Part shown: positions 1 to 13,342 of the stretch, piece after piece | Layout of the letters: the number at the start of each line of letters is the position of its first letter | Numbering within the stretch: the first letter of the stretch is position 1 | Assembly (NCBI GenBank): GCA_026929865.2 | Contig: CM049407.1 | Coordinates: forward strand, 21,720,501-21,784,500 | DNA from: Hyperoplus lanceolatus | Taxonomy: Eukaryota > Chordata > Actinopteri > Uranoscopiformes > Ammodytidae | DNA length: 64,000 bases | Direction of reading: 5' to 3' | Position numbers and translations under genes: made by a program | The notes under the pieces: model-generated | The model's database searches: none | Told to the model about the DNA's origin: nothing | Seen by the model: only the letters and a program-made list of their open reading frames with translations

Positions 1-269
1 TGTTGTTGAATATGATAACGATGAATAACTGCCTCATGTTGTAACACATTAACTGGGCCTTCCAGCCAAAAAAAGTCCACTGATGTACACTCACTGCTGT
101 GCACCTTAAATCAGACAAAAAAGCCCACTGCTGCCAATCCTATTCAAATACAAATTAATACACTTTAACGAAACACAAAGCAATGACCTGCCCATTTGTA
201 AATTAAGTGTACACTGAAAGAACATAAAGAAAACCTTACTGGAATGCTTGCAGTGCACTTCTATTTCAT

Positions 270-387
270 TTAAATTTTTTTAATTTTCCTTTATTTAACC
301 CCGAAAGATCAATTGAGGGGTGACCCTCTTTTACAATGACGTCGAGTTTGTACAGATACACAATATGCAATGAGAATACATAACAAG

Positions 388-471
<84 letters not shown>

Positions 472-720
472 ACAACAATTTAAAACATTCAGATCAATTG
501 AATGAAAGAGACAATAGCCTAATTAAAACAGTTACAAGTGTAGAGGGGCTGAATCAAAATAATAATTTTAAATTGGTTAACAGTTATGAGTGTATTTATT
601 TTAATTGTATGTTGTAGGCTGTTCCAGGAGTCAGGGGCACTATGGCTAAAAGCGGTTTTACCACACTCAGACCGGGCATAGGGAACATATAACATGAGCA
701 TGTCTGAGCACAGCACACAA
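270..720 (-). repeat. Probable LINE 3'-end fragment split by a CA tract
   Basis: CTTTATTTAACC followed by AAAGATCAATTGAG is, on the minus strand, close to the GATCTTC...GGTTAAATAAAG tail of fish L2-type LINE/SINE repeats. The block TGTTCCAGGAGTCAGGGGCA near 620 also looks like a common interspersed fish sequence. The CA tract at 391-467 lies inside. The family assignment is from memory. Confidence 0.55.
391..467. repeat. (AC)n microsatellite
   Basis: An uninterrupted AC dinucleotide run of about 38 units. Confidence 0.99.
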
Positions 721-2310
721 ACTGCATCCTTATTGATCTAATGTCCACACTCATACCCAACTCACACATAATACACTCGAATTTTGGAGGAATCATCAAA
801 AGAGACACAAAAGAGGTGCCAAAGAAAGAAAAAAGGAAAATAAAAAATGTGCTGAGTCGACCGGACCCTTGTGCATATAGTATTTACAAACGGATAGAGC
901 TGGGTGTTGCTATATTTATCTAAATGTGCAGAGACAGGCTGTATTCCTCCAGTGTTACTCCAGGTAACTTGTGCCCTTTCCATCTTGGCAAAAGGTGCTG
1001 CATTAGTAGGACAGGGTGTTTTTTTCTATAGTATGGTAATTGTTACACATGTATAGAAGACATGTGACTTAAAATGGCTGCTGCGTTAACTGTTTGTTTC
1101 GTTGGTCCTTTTCTGAAAGCATACGAAATACTGTCAAACAAAGTCCCACCATTTTGAAGTCAGAAAAGAATGGAGGATTGTGAGTATGAGATGCCTTTAG
1201 ATAACCCCACAGGTACTTTTTCTGAGGCATAGTGAGGCACTATGGTCCACTCATTCATTTGATGCATTTTGAATGGCATTCAACTTCGAGTGGATGTGTA
1301 TGGACACACAAATGTGGGCTCACAAAATATGGGATGTAATGGGTTTCGCTACTGGTTAGTACGTGTGTTGTCGAACATGTTAAAAACTCAATTTAAAAGT
1401 TATTCTTGAGAATCTTCACAAATCCTTCACTTAAATTTGAAATCTAATGAGGACATGTTGCAGGTATTCTGGACTAGTTCCCTTTAAATACCCATTATTC
1501 CATTTTGCAAGGACAACAGTGTAAGAAAGACAGGAAAAAAAGAAAATACCCAAGGTTCAATGTTTTCATCTCACCAATGGGAAGGACAAAAACAACATGG
1601 GTTTTCAATAAACCAGGGCAGCCAACGTCTGAAGCGAAAGTCCTCAGATCTACATTGACTTTCTGAAAGGGGCCTGAGCTCTGTCAAGAAGAGGTTGATA
1701 TGATTTGAGACCATCTCCTGTATTCTCTGCTTATGCTAATGCTATGCTGCGGGCTGATGTAAGCCCAACTTGCAGCCAGATCCGTTCAAAAAGCCCTCCC
1801 TATGACACCTCTACAGAGCCCAGCGGTATGCTTTTCATTATTTAATAGGAAACGCAATAAAAAATATATATACCAAGAAGAAAAACCCTGGCACATAATA
1901 CAATACAATGTTAGGCAATATTTGTGTTTGATCAAGAGGTTGGGGCAGGTGGTGCCAATGTTCAGTTTACAGAAGAGCCTTTTATCATGTCCAACAAACA
2001 ATAGCACATGGTTTAGCTTCCAATGAATAAGGCTAGGATAGGATCACATTGCCCTCTTCTGTGCTCCTATCATCTCTGCTGCCACACACACTACAAAGAA
2101 GGATTGAAACGTAGCAGATAAATATATACGCCTTTGGCTTTACCTTCTGCCCCTAAGCAGCTTTACTCAAAGGACAGCTCAAACAATGTTGGCTAATCAT
2201 AACATTTTAAGAATGGACGTGTCATCCACATTCGCTGTGGAGAAAATAGGGGGGGCAATTTTTTTCGGAGATGACAACCTTGTTATGGGAGCACAATAGT
2301 AAGGGTGAAG
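721..2310. other. Intronic, no recognised element
   Basis: Unique-looking A+T-rich sequence. Short open frames on both strands overlap each other and lack splice or codon-bias support. I see no repeat ends here. Confidence 0.5.
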
Positions 2311-2348
2311 GGAGAGAGAGCAAGAGAGAGAGAGAGAGAGAGAGAGAG
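2311..2348. repeat. (GA)n microsatellite
   Basis: A GA run interrupted once by CA at 2321-2322. It creates spurious arginine/glutamate and serine/leucine frames on the two strands. Confidence 0.97.
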
Positions 2349-4633
2349 CATCAGAGCACAGAGAGAGCACAATAAAGACAGCAAGACAAATACAGACAAA
2401 AGAAAGACGAATGAGATCGTGCCCCTGCCTCTGTGTACATATGGCAAAACGTGCTGGAGCAGAGAAAAGACCAACACATTGAGATAAGCCCCTTTGCTCA
2501 GGCTTCCCTTTTAAGAGTGATTTGGCAGCTCAGGCCTCATGCCTGTTGGCAGGCTAGCGACGTATGCCCCCAATCATCTGCTGATCGCCACATTACCGCA
2601 TGGTCTTTTTTTTTATTTCCCCCATTCAACACCATTGGATGATTTGCTGAGGTAATTGGAACACACAACACAGAAACAAACAACTTTGCAGTTTCCCGCT
2701 GACGTATAGCTGGCCCCGGTTTTCTAGCAGGCAGGTATTCAGCTTTATTGGCACAGCTAATCAAACCTAAAGTCGACAGCATTGAACAATACAGTTATTT
2801 TCGTATTGAGGCCATATTAAGCAGTATGTTTGTGTGTGTGTGTTCACAACAACTGTGAGCCATAATACTGTGCATGGTCTCAGCATCAAGCATGCCCTTG
2901 ACTGACAGATGAGTTTGTTACATTCCTGCCCTTAATGCTCGGGGCGCTGCTTTCCTCTCAGCATTATACGGGAAGTGATGCATTTTTCCATATTAGGTAA
3001 CTACGTCAATGAAATTACTTTACCGTCAGCACCGACTATATTTATAGTAGACGCACTGCACGGCAGAAGCAAGCACCACAGGAGTGTCTCAACCGGCCTG
3101 CCAGAAAAAAAACAACACACACTCTACTCTCAGTGCCAGCTCTTTTCAATTATTTTAGCAAGATAGCCATTAAAAAAGATGTATCTGCGTATCTAAGTTT
3201 AAGATGGCCCCCCTTACTGTTATAGGCACCTTATCTCACCCTCATGATGAAGAAGCAGGAATTATTTTCATACTTTTGATAACTGTTCAAATGACGTCAC
3301 GCAAATGCCTATGCACTTGAGAATGAATGGCTCACAAGAAGTTTTGACCGCATGCCAACTGAGAGCAGCCACCTTCAACCCTCCACCTAAACAATATGTA
3401 ACCACAGAATACACAGACTTTATAGGGACAGGAATGAAGTGTGACTGTGACCAGACAGGAAAATAATCTACGTAAATCCAAATCGAAGCCCTAAAGGCTT
3501 TTATAGATCGACGGCATAGATTTTCTCTCTGTCTCCATTTCTACCTGGCTTAGGTTTAATTCAACTCAATTAAATCAACCCGTGAGCCCAGAGAAAGCAA
3601 TCATTCATCTTTGTGTGGCTAGCCACTTCATCTGAGTTAGATTTTTTTTTTAAATGGCCCCCTGCTCTAGCTTTTTCTCCATAGACACCATTAGGGCCAC
3701 TCAATACAGCCACAGCCATGCCAGCTCTGTTATAATTACTGCAGTTGACATCTAACAAACAGCTCTTTATGGATGTGCTGGCCTCACTATTACTTTAACA
3801 AAATTTAATATGTTTTTTTTGTCTGTGTCTGTTTTGTGTGTGTGTTTGCGTGTAATAAGTGTTCCTTATTTCTCTTTCCGCCCATGAATTAGGAGGCATT
3901 TACATAAGAAAAAAAAAGTTGAAATGCTTATCTTTCAACATGGGAAAGTGGGGGTGGAAATAAGTTATTCCCGACACAGAAATGCACCTTAGGGTAAATC
4001 TGTTATCGCCGCTGCACACCACAGCTTTAAGATAATCAACACAACAATCAACACAAACATAAACAGCTATAAGGGATTGTCCTTGAGTGACTGACTGTGT
4101 GTCTGCCACAGAAACCTCTCCGTCATCATGGCTATATCAGGTCTGCTGCTTACACAGACACCCCCATTCAACAGATACATATTTCATGAGCAATGGTAAA
4201 CACGCTACTCTCGCCCAATGCCAGCAACCGGCCATTGAATAATACATTCATAGTAGATCAGGCTAATGAATTGAGAGCGCGCCTGAGTGAAAAGAAGAAA
4301 GCAAAATAACTAATACTCAAAGTATAAAATAGAATTAATGAGCGGTTTGTGAATAGTCAAAACGCTCGATTGTGAATGCTGGACCCATTTAAGCCCACCC
4401 CCCCAATCACCCCCACCCCTACCTCACCTTTGTCTATGGTCAAAGTTCCGACAATAATGAATGCAGGAGTGGGTTTCATAGTCTCTTCTGTATATGATTG
4501 TGGATTTCACAGATGTGTAAATAATGCTATGTGCGCCGCTGCTAGTGGAAGCTTTGATCTGCTATTCCACAGGCCAGGTTCTACAACGGCGTGAAGGAAA
4601 TCCTGAGCTCAGACAAGCTTTGTGTAATCTAGT

Positions 4634-4635
<2 letters not shown>
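2349..4635. other. Intronic, no recognised element
   Basis: Mostly unique sequence. Nothing on either strand resembles an exon, an RNA gene or a transposon end. The stretch around 2940-3060 is somewhat G+C-richer, without an identified role. Confidence 0.45.

Positions 4636-4675
<40 letters not shown>
4636..4675. repeat. (TC)n microsatellite
   Basis: A pure TC run of 20 units. Confidence 0.99.
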
Positions 4676-4678
<3 letters not shown>

Positions 4679-4830
4679 CTCCTCCACTTTGCCGGCTGTC
4701 TTGGCAATCAATCCAGCTTCCCACACTTAGACGTGCCCCATTGGTAAGAACATAGACAACGTCCGGAACCTCCTATTTCCTGAACATGTGGTGCAAAGTA
4801 TATATACAAGATGCACATTTATAAGCCAGT

Positions 4831-4952
4831 TTAAAAGGTGTAGTCAGGGATTTGAGAAAAAGGGTTGACAAAATCCCATTTTGTAAAAATCAGTGAATAT
4901 ACTGTAGATAGATATTAACTGATTTTGACACATTGTCCAGAATTGCCTTTAA
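4831..4952. mobile_element. Short TTAA-flanked foldback MITE (deleted copy)
   Basis: The left end is TTAA followed by AAGGTGTAGTCAGGGATTT and the right end is GAATTGCC before TTAA. Inside, AAAATCAGTGAATAT and ATATTAACTGATTTTGACA are inverted to each other. The same inner and outer motifs occur in the longer copies near 9539 and 48548, so this is a deleted member of that family. TTAA at both ends is typical of piggyBac-type insertions, which is inference. Confidence 0.65.
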
Positions 4953-4984
4953 TTGTGAATACCCACATAGGCTACTGGACGTGA

Positions 4985-5090
4985 ACATCTTTTACCCGTC
5001 ACTTCACTGTACCAAAACAAATTCCTAACATGTTTACATGTCATGGCAAATAAAGACTTCTGAATCTGAATCTGAATTCTGAACTCATTC
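4985..5090 (+). repeat. LINE-like 3' tail
   Basis: CATGTCATGGCAAATAAAG followed by TCTGAATCTGAATCTGAA has the form of a non-LTR retrotransposon 3' end: a poly(A)-signal-like AATAAA and then a short tandem tail. Such ends are common in fish genomes. The upstream body is not recognisable. Confidence 0.5.
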
Positions 5091-5571
5091 TGTGGAAATA
5101 CAGTATATTATTCTATTGTCTTTAAAAAATATATATTTTTAAGTTTCAAAATTACATTTGCGGAATTTGTCCTAAAATACTGGAAAAATTGTAAAAAGTC
5201 CACCGATTCCTACAAACAAGCAGTTATGCCAATTCAGAGTGACACAACTTCAGGAGGAAATACAGGGCAAACTGTGTGTTCTTTGTGTAATTCAATTATT
5301 ACTCCGACTGAACCCGATGTGTACCTGTAGGCTGTTTAATCCAACAATCAAATTGACCAGACCCCGGAGTCATGAATCGGATAAATCGTTTGGTAGTTGA
5401 AGAATCTGCGCCCAAGTGGGACTGCTTGGCACTCTCTCAACATGAGGCCCGGTGATGCCTATGCACCTGTATCTGGATCCCAGGGAGGTTGTCTACAATT
5501 TTGAAAATTAGGACAATGTGTATTTTTTCCAGACATCTTGTTTTTCTTCACTGGTAGAAAGGGTAAGGGTT

Positions 5572-6150
5572 AGCCTGGTCCAACCAGACCATCGTACTTC
5601 ATTTCATTTGTACAGAAGGTCTGGAAGTGCTGTAATTGGCAAACGTTCACTCACTTGGAGGCGGGTGTCTGTCGAAGTTTAAAACTATTGGATCTGCCCA
5701 GTGCCACTCTGGATCAGCCAACCAATCGCATCACGTTTGGTCATCACGTGTGTCATGAGCCGGCTTCTGGCGGTGCGTTTCAGTTGGACAGGGAACTCGG
5801 AAATTTCCGACTTCACTACATATTGTGGTCTATGAATCTACCGGTACCTGGCAACGGTAACTTGTTGGAGCCTAACGTTTAGTTTTTTGGACGAGAAAGG
5901 TTTTAGGCGTCCATACTCTTGCGAGCAGATGGACTGGAACACAGACAGGTCGGAACTCGGAACTACCAAGTTGGAAATCTCCTTTTTCCGAGTATAAAGG
6001 AACGCAGCATTCAACTGAAACTGGAGCGTTCTCAGCCACTCGCTATGTTCGCTGATTGGACAATTGTAGATTCTCCGGAGAATCTGGGAAATGCGCTGTA
6101 CACCCAGACTGACTACTGAAGGGAAAATGAAATTTGGCCGGAGCCAGGTT
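5572..6150. repeat. Interspersed repeat with inverted ends, possibly a DNA transposon remnant
   Basis: The left end TTAGCCTGGTCCAACCAGACC is roughly mirrored on the right by GGCCGGAGCCAGGTTA. The interior contains the inverted pair GGAACTCGGAAATT / AACTCGGAACTACC and is G+C-richer than its surroundings. Flanks carry TTAGGG-like words on both sides, so no target duplication can be read. Overlapping frames of 116 and 104 aa are not credible genes. Confidence 0.45.
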
Positions 6151-6608
6151 AGGGTTAGGGTCAAAAAAAGGAAAATTATGAAAAGCATGTTCTTCCTCTT
6201 TGATAAGGTATGCCTTCATTTTACGCTAAACAAGGGACATAGTAGTTTTGCGTCAGATTTAAGACTACAAGGCCACAGTGACAGTCTGTTTCCTTACATA
6301 CATCAATGCAACAAAGGCTGCTTTAAACTTACTACCGGTACACATAAAAACACTATATACTCAGGTGAAATGTCCTCCATGTATTACTATAACACAAACT
6401 ATTAGTACAAGAAAAATAGCATGTTCCATCAAACTCAGCTTTTTGGATGATCTGAGAAAACTGGTCACGCATTTTTTAAAGTTGGAAAGTTTACCCTCTT
6501 AGCGCTCCACTGCATCTCTATATACAGTATGGGCTTTCACAGAAGCATGAAAAACGCAAATGTAACTTACTTAACCTAAGCACTCTGCCAGATATGTTAC
6601 ACCATACA

Positions 6609-6612
<4 letters not shown>

Positions 6613-6661
<49 letters not shown>
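6613..6661. repeat. (GA)n microsatellite
   Basis: An uninterrupted GA run of about 24 units. Confidence 0.99.
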
Positions 6662-6663
<2 letters not shown>

Positions 6664-8879
6664 ATTTCTGGAACGGAAACATTTCATTGGTCTACCACTG
6701 TAACCCTATGGAGAGGGGGCCATACTGTACAGTCTAAGTGAAAAGGGGGAGGTTGCATTGCCCATCAGCTGCACCAACACCTTAATTATGGCGAGAGGAA
6801 ATGAGAACCTACAGGTGTGCGATGGTGTGTCTCAGGTCAGTTCAGACAAAAGGAGCAGGAGCTGTGGTCAGTCTCAGTAGGTGTCCAACAAAATTAATTA
6901 GGAGAGTGAAAGGAAAATGTCAGTCAGATCACAAAGCACGCTGTGAAAAATACCCTTCCCCTGCTGTGATATATTGATTGCCATTAAAATGTGCCAGCCA
7001 CCACAGAAATGAATATTTAAAAATCTGACAGCTATATACTGACACTCCCACCCATACACCCCACCAGACCTAAATAATAGTGTACTGAAGGGCATCATTA
7101 AGCACAGGAGGCAAATACATGTAGACATACAATTACTTAAAAAAGGTGAGCACCATGTGGTGTGTGCTCTGACTCTTAGGCTTTTCAATGTCTATCTTGG
7201 GCCTGCTGCATTTTTTTACCCACAGTGCACTGGAATCTGGGTCTAGCTAATTCTATCACTCCAGTTCGAGAGGGCAGGCACTCACATCACCAACAGCAGG
7301 CTCGAGGCGAGGAGGAGGAGGGCTGGACTTCAGCAATCATTCACTGGTCACTAAGCATATAGTAGTATTTAGACAGCTTTAGCATAATGCCACAGCTTAA
7401 TGCGTGTTGGCTAATTTGCCCAACAGGCTTGATGTGAACAATCTCTCTGCATGTTCTGGTTGGGCGCATGGCCTGATGGGATGGCACACCATTAGCCCAG
7501 TCAGACTGCAGGGCCCCGCTGTTAACATTGTGTGCTGGAGCATGACAAAGTGAAGGAGGGCCTAATCTTGCCATATTTTTGTGCGCTCTTCCCTGCAAGT
7601 TATGGTCAATGTGATGATAGCGCAGATACAAAGCAATCAAAATTAGTAAAAAAAAAATAATAAAAAAGTGCCTCCCAATTAGAGCCATGTGGTATTAGTA
7701 TTTTCATAACGCCGGCAATTATATATTCATATTCTCTATCAGGGTTGGTAATCACTTGTCTCAAACAGTTTAATTACAGCTTGGCAATGACTACTTAACG
7801 TGATTAGATGATATACCTTATTGTTTCGTGCGGCATATTACATCAATTATATTAAGAGTTATTATTGTCACGAGGGGTGCTGCAGTGCTTGCATGTGATA
7901 CAGGATGCTGTGAAGGGGCTGAGTGACAGCGACTTCTTTAAGACTTAATTTTTTGCAAATAAAGTAATCAATATAAGCTACTGCACATCACGTCCCACCA
8001 CACAGTGAGCTGTAAGGTCTTTTGCATAATTGCAATAAAAAAAGTGTATTGGCCTGACTGATTGAATTCGGTCTTGGTAATTGCAGCATAAACAATGTAG
8101 TCGACTGTCACTGCTCCTGTGCCACTGTGCTGTCAACAATCCAGATGATTTTTTTCCAGTGCCTGCCTACTAGCATATCATGCAGATCCGCAGCCTGCCG
8201 TGTAATGAGTGTAATTACATGGTGCGCATGTGTTACCTGTGGGGGTTACACACACACATACATACACACCTATGCGCTCGCACACATATGTGGATTGCAA
8301 CACATCTTTTTTTTTCCATCGCTATGACCTGTCAATCAAAATCAGCCGCGATGGAAAAGACGCCCGGCTCCTCTCTGTCTCCGCCATCCACTGAAAATTC
8401 TCCCTTTATACGTTCTTCCCTTCTCCAAAAGATAAAAAGCAGACTTCAACATTATACCTGCATCGTTTCTAATAGACGCCTAAATCCCCTGTTGATGCGG
8501 CTGTCAATCAACGTGACCACCCATACTCAGCCCAACCCCCCCCCACCCTTTGATCGACATTAACTCGGCAGCCGCCCCGCCAAGCGCCTCCCTCCAATTC
8601 TCCAATCTTTCCCTTCGCGCCTCAGTTACTCTTCCTCTTCTACCAGGAGAGCCTCCGCACGCTTCCAGGCAAAGTCAATGTCTATCCCTTGTCTCCCCTT
8701 GTGCTATACCCCATAATAATCCAGTACACCGCTCCCCTTTCCCTCGCTGTTGTGTTTTTGCACACATCTAAAGGCATATCCAAAGTTGGAAATAGAGTGG
8801 AGCTTAAATGACAACAGCCCTCGCTTTTCTAGGGATTTAGGGAAGCAAGAAAGAAAAAAAGAAAAAGAAAAAAGGAGCC
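6662..8879. other. Intronic, no recognised element
   Basis: No transposon ends were recognised. The segment about 7680-7880 is non-repetitive and A+T-rich with homeobox-type TAAT words, and could be a conserved noncoding element. Minor CA-rich words occur at 8248-8290. Confidence 0.4.
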
Positions 8880-9090
8880 GATTCGTGCGAAAGACTGCTG
8901 GCGAAGATAAAATGTTAGGCTTTGGATCTAAATTCCACATGAATGCCTTTCCCTTTAGTGTGCATTATGACGGCAATGGACCATATCATAGTATTTGTTT
9001 TGCTTTAGAGCTGTCCCCTGTGATTTATGTTCACCGAGAGCAAATATTTCATGTCACTATACAAGCAATGTTTCTGTCATGAAGAACGTA
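8880..9090. promoter_or_regulatory. Candidate conserved noncoding element
   Basis: A non-repetitive 200-bp block with no transposon features, bounded on the right by a GT microsatellite. It sits in a frame open over 110 codons without splice signals. Inference only: vertebrate MSI2 introns are known to hold many conserved noncoding elements. Confidence 0.25.
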
Positions 9091-9149
9091 AGAAAGGGTG
9101 GAGGGGGGCATTCAGGGGCTGAATATGAGAGATCTGTGTACATGTGTCC

Positions 9150-9194
9150 CTGTGTGTGTGTCTGGGTGTGTGTGTGTGTGTATGTGTGCGTTTG

Positions 9195-9229
<35 letters not shown>

Positions 9230-9230
9230 G
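9150..9230. repeat. Interrupted (GT)n microsatellite
   Basis: GT runs broken by CTGG, TATG, CG and TTT interruptions, suggesting an old tract that is partly decayed. Confidence 0.97.
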
Positions 9231-9538
9231 GCTTCTTGGTGGTGAGGCGCTTGTGGCAGTGCCAGTGTGTGGGCCCGGGCCCCCCTGGCTAGGGAGCGTT
9301 GCTTGGTAAAGGTTACCCAGCAGAGTGGCTTTTGTATGGTAATGTGACCTCCAGCTCCCTAAGGAGTCCCAACACCTGCCCAGCACCCCCCGCCAGCCTC
9401 ACATCCCCAACACGTTAACTGTTTAACCCAATAGGAACATCACTGATACAACGCTATTGCTTTGGAAGGTTCTTATTTATCGCATATATACATAATGGTA
9501 AATTACTGTATTGGAAAATACAATAGAGTTTTTTTTAC

Positions 9539-9856
9539 TTAAAAAGGTGGTTTCAGCAATTCTGGAGTATATTTTTTGTCAAAATCAGTGAATATCTCCA
9601 CACGATCAGCTACTTGTCCATGTTGTGTGTGTGCGCCGAAAATATAATCCAGTTGCAATATACAACCTAGGCTCTGTGAACTGGTATGTAAGCAAGGAGT
9701 ATGTAAACAAAGGGGCCCTCTGTAGCCCAACTTGCCTGTTTACAGAGCCTAGGATGTTGATTGAAACTGGATTTTTCTTTTTCAGTGCACACAGTGATAT
9801 TGACAAAAGGTTACTTCCACAACAACCCTTCTCCAAATCACTGACTTCACCTTTAA
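9539..9856. mobile_element. TTAA-flanked foldback MITE, family copy 2
   Basis: TTAA lies at both ends (9539-9542 and 9853-9856). The end motifs AAAGGTGGTTTCAG and CTGACTTCACCT are inverted to each other. A second inner inverted pair is CCTAGGCTCTGTGAACTGG and TTTACAGAGCCTAGG, so the copy can fold into a long hairpin. CAAAATCAGTGAATATCTCC is shared with the copy near 48605. There is no transposase, so it is non-autonomous. Confidence 0.75.
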
Positions 9857-11388
9857 AGAAATGTGTAGGGCATTTGTTTAATGTCTTTCTCTTGTTTGGA
9901 CCGAAATATGTCTCAAATTTAGCCTCATACACAATTGACATCTAATGCCAATGTAGGACATATATTAATATGTGAATGCATTCATTTACAGGAACCGCAA
10001 CTTCACCATTAATATTAACATAATAATTGCTGTGAACTTCATGCCTCAGGTTTGGACACAACAATAGCAAAAGAAAAAGCAATGTAGCAATATGCATGCA
10101 GACAGGGCGGGCGCCCCCCTAAACATAGACAACTGGCTAAGCATAGAGAGAGGGGCTCTAAAGCAATTATAGCAAATTAAATGAATGCCCCCAAGTTAAA
10201 TAGTGTTAATAGTGTTCGAGGAGACACATTTGAGATGCGACTCGCGGTGTGATGGCGAGATCCACTCGGATTGCTGAGTAGCAAACAGTAGCTTTAATTA
10301 TATCCCAACCCTTTTAACAGAGAATCAATTCATAGCATGCTGTGACAGGTTGTATACGCTTCTTTGGAAATGGACTGAAAAAAAGCGGCGTGCATCACAC
10401 TCATTTTATGGTGACACACAAAGTAACCTTGTCTATTGGTATAGTAAATAAAGTCGAGAGATGAATAAGAAGAACCTCGAGAATTGTTTTGTTCTGGATA
10501 TATAATGGAAAACAATGAAAGGACTGGCAGCCAGAGAGACACTTTCAGAGATCTGCTCTACGATTCAAGATGACAGTGATGAGAACCAAGAATAACAAAC
10601 ACTGTCTGGCATGAAGTGATAAAAAGATATGATCCCAGAGATTTAAACCTTGCACACACAGGTCCTACTGCAATGCACAAGGCATGTCTGTGTGTTGTCG
10701 TTGTATTCATTGGAAAACTTTTGCATTAGGGTTCTCACCACATACGTGGTGAGAACCAAAATTAGCATTCAGAATACCGACTAGTCGCTACACCTTCTGT
10801 GGTTTGTGTCCTCCCAAGTTCAAGTCCTGTGGACCCTAACAAAAGCTGACTCTGTATCTTCATATATTCCAGGGCTCAGGGCTGCTAACACACAGGCTGG
10901 TGTCTACACTTGCATAGGTTGCCAGACCACCAACCTCAATGCCTCGGGCTCTACTAATGTCTTCTCCCAGCTGAGCAGCATCCCCAACACCACCCTCCTC
11001 CCACCTCCACTCATATATGCATTAGTTTTTAACGCTGGCTTTGGTTTTCCCCTCTTTAAATGCATACTTAGGTATTGTCATTAAATATGACTTGAAGCCA
11101 CATCCATATATGTGTCATGTAAAAGAAAACTCATTCCCCTACTACACTTTTGTCTATTTATTTATCCATTAAAGAAACTTAATTATGAATGAATGTCACA
11201 TTGAATAATTCATGGGCACCCCGCTGCCGCGAATAAATAGCCTGTACACCTTTTGCTTCCTCCCCTCCCCTTCAGTGCTTCTTCAACCCTTTTAGTAGCA
11301 CCATGCACTTCTGTAGGTTATTGGTCTTTCTCCCTCTCTGGAGGGTTCTCGCGCACTTAGTCCTTATTAAAATCCCTATGGCATATAA
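9857..11388. other. Intronic, no recognised element
   Basis: No recognised repeats. The segment about 11085-11250 is unique and A+T-rich with several TTAAT/ATTAA words. Confidence 0.4.
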
Positions 11389-11411
11389 ACACACACGCAG
11401 TAACACATGCG

Positions 11412-11450
<39 letters not shown>

Positions 11451-11501
11451 ACAGTCACACATGCACAAAAAAAAACACACACACACACACACACACAGTA
11501 A

Positions 11502-11563
<62 letters not shown>
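11389..11563. repeat. Compound (CA)n microsatellite
   Basis: Several CA runs separated by GCACGC, GTCACACATGC, a poly-A stretch and GTAACGCG. Histidine/threonine and cysteine/valine frames over it are artefacts. Confidence 0.98.
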
Positions 11564-11566
<3 letters not shown>

Positions 11567-13265
11567 CGTAACATGAGCACGCAGGCCAAGGACCGTCTGC
11601 TGGTACAAACCATTTATTAAAGCTCCTGTGAAGGTCCTGGCAGTCAGCCAGAGGGAGACATGACTTTGGATCCCATTCATGTCCACATCAGCAGAGTAAA
11701 ATGTTTCTAGGTGTTGATCCATGACAGCCATTATTGCTGCAATCCAGTTTTATCACTGTCACATTCTTCAAAAGGGGAAAATAAGCCCCTTTTTCTGCAC
11801 TTTAACAGATTGTCAATACAGTTCAACCAATCCAAACAGCTGCTGCGTTTTGAATATAGGGAGGAGAGAAACCGCCCCCACTGGCATTGTTATCTACACA
11901 GGGCCACAACCTTCCTGAAATTGTATAATAATAATGGGAAAAGTGTTATCTTCAAATAGACCTGATCCAAAACATATTACATAAAAAAGCTATGTTTGGA
12001 CAAATATTGGAGAAATAAAAAAAATCCTCCCCCCATTTTCCCTATTGGCACTGAGGAATGCAACAGGGGGATTAGGCCACTGTTAAAACGTGTATCAAGA
12101 CATGCTCATGATCTGAGCTAATGCATCAATGTAGCACTGACAAACCTCCCTAGGCTTTATAGAGTGAAGTTTTAAGCTTTAAAATTACACTTCCATACTC
12201 TAACCAAGAGTGAGACAATGACGGAGCAGAAAAAGAGGTGAGGTGGACAGATCATGTAATGTACTAGTGTTGACAAGAGATTCCTGCACTGAATTACTGC
12301 TGGGCCATAATTACAAATAATATTACCATCTATCAACTTTCAGTAGATTGTGTTGTTAAACCATGACAAAACAGTTGTTGAGAGAGGTTTGTCTTATGTA
12401 AAGCCAAACAATGGAAGGAAGCTGACGATTATGTAAGGAACGTTGTATCATACACCTACTATATGGGGAAAAACATCAGCCTTGCATTCAAGACAACTAT
12501 GTCTATGATTTATGTTGTAAATAGAATTTGTTATGAATGACAATTCCTTCAACAATATACATCTACTGTACCGATGCCCTTAGGCTGGAGGCTATATTGT
12601 GAGGAAAAATTCTCAACCTTTGTCAGTAATCTGCATTATTTAAAAAATGCTAGCTCAGGTGTTCAAACCAGCATATAACACATCTGACACACGCACACGC
12701 AAACACACACACAAAGAAGACAGCAAATCTTCAAACTTAAATATCCTCAATAAAGAAAAGACTTGCCCTTAAATAGCTAAATAGCACTCAGAAGTAGTCC
12801 CATCAAACTAACCCCCTTTTCAGTCCATTCAACTCCCTGCACTCTAAAAAAGATGCAACCTTGCTCATTGCCCACATGCCATGCAGAAAAAGTGCAAAAT
12901 GGTTCTGAAGAAGAAGTCTGCTGTGTCATCACTATAACATTATTACCACTCGGTGACATCAGGTAATACCATCAAATTATTCTTCATTCACTGACAGGCA
13001 TATATCGTATTTAACTTCAAACCGCGGAGGGGGAGTGATTGTGCGAGCCCAGGGGTGCAGTAATCATTAAGGGGGCATGAAACTATACAATCCTAATTTA
13101 CAACTTCTTCCCTCACCTCTATTCTGCGTAGAGGGGCAATGATCTGCAATAAGGTATGTCTGTTCCGAGCGGTCAGAGGAGGTCTAATGCATTTGGTGGA
13201 GGCTGATAACAGTGCTTCACTTTTCACAGCGAGCACTCAGACGGAATTACAGTACAGGGGCTGCA
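11564..13265. other. Intronic, no recognised element
   Basis: Unique A+T-rich sequence. I see nothing identifiable. Confidence 0.45.
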
Positions 13266-13292
13266 TAGAGAGGCAGAGAGAGAGAGACAGGC

Positions 13293-13338
<46 letters not shown>

Positions 13339-13342
13339 CGAG
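13266..13342. repeat. (GA)n microsatellite, imperfect
   Basis: GA units with CAGG, AAAG and GCGA interruptions. Confidence 0.97.

Noticed and set aside
6150-6161. TTAGGG-like words suggesting an interstitial telomeric repeat
   Set aside because: Only about two units (GGTTAGGGTTAGGG) are present, too few to call. A single similar word near 36662 is chance.
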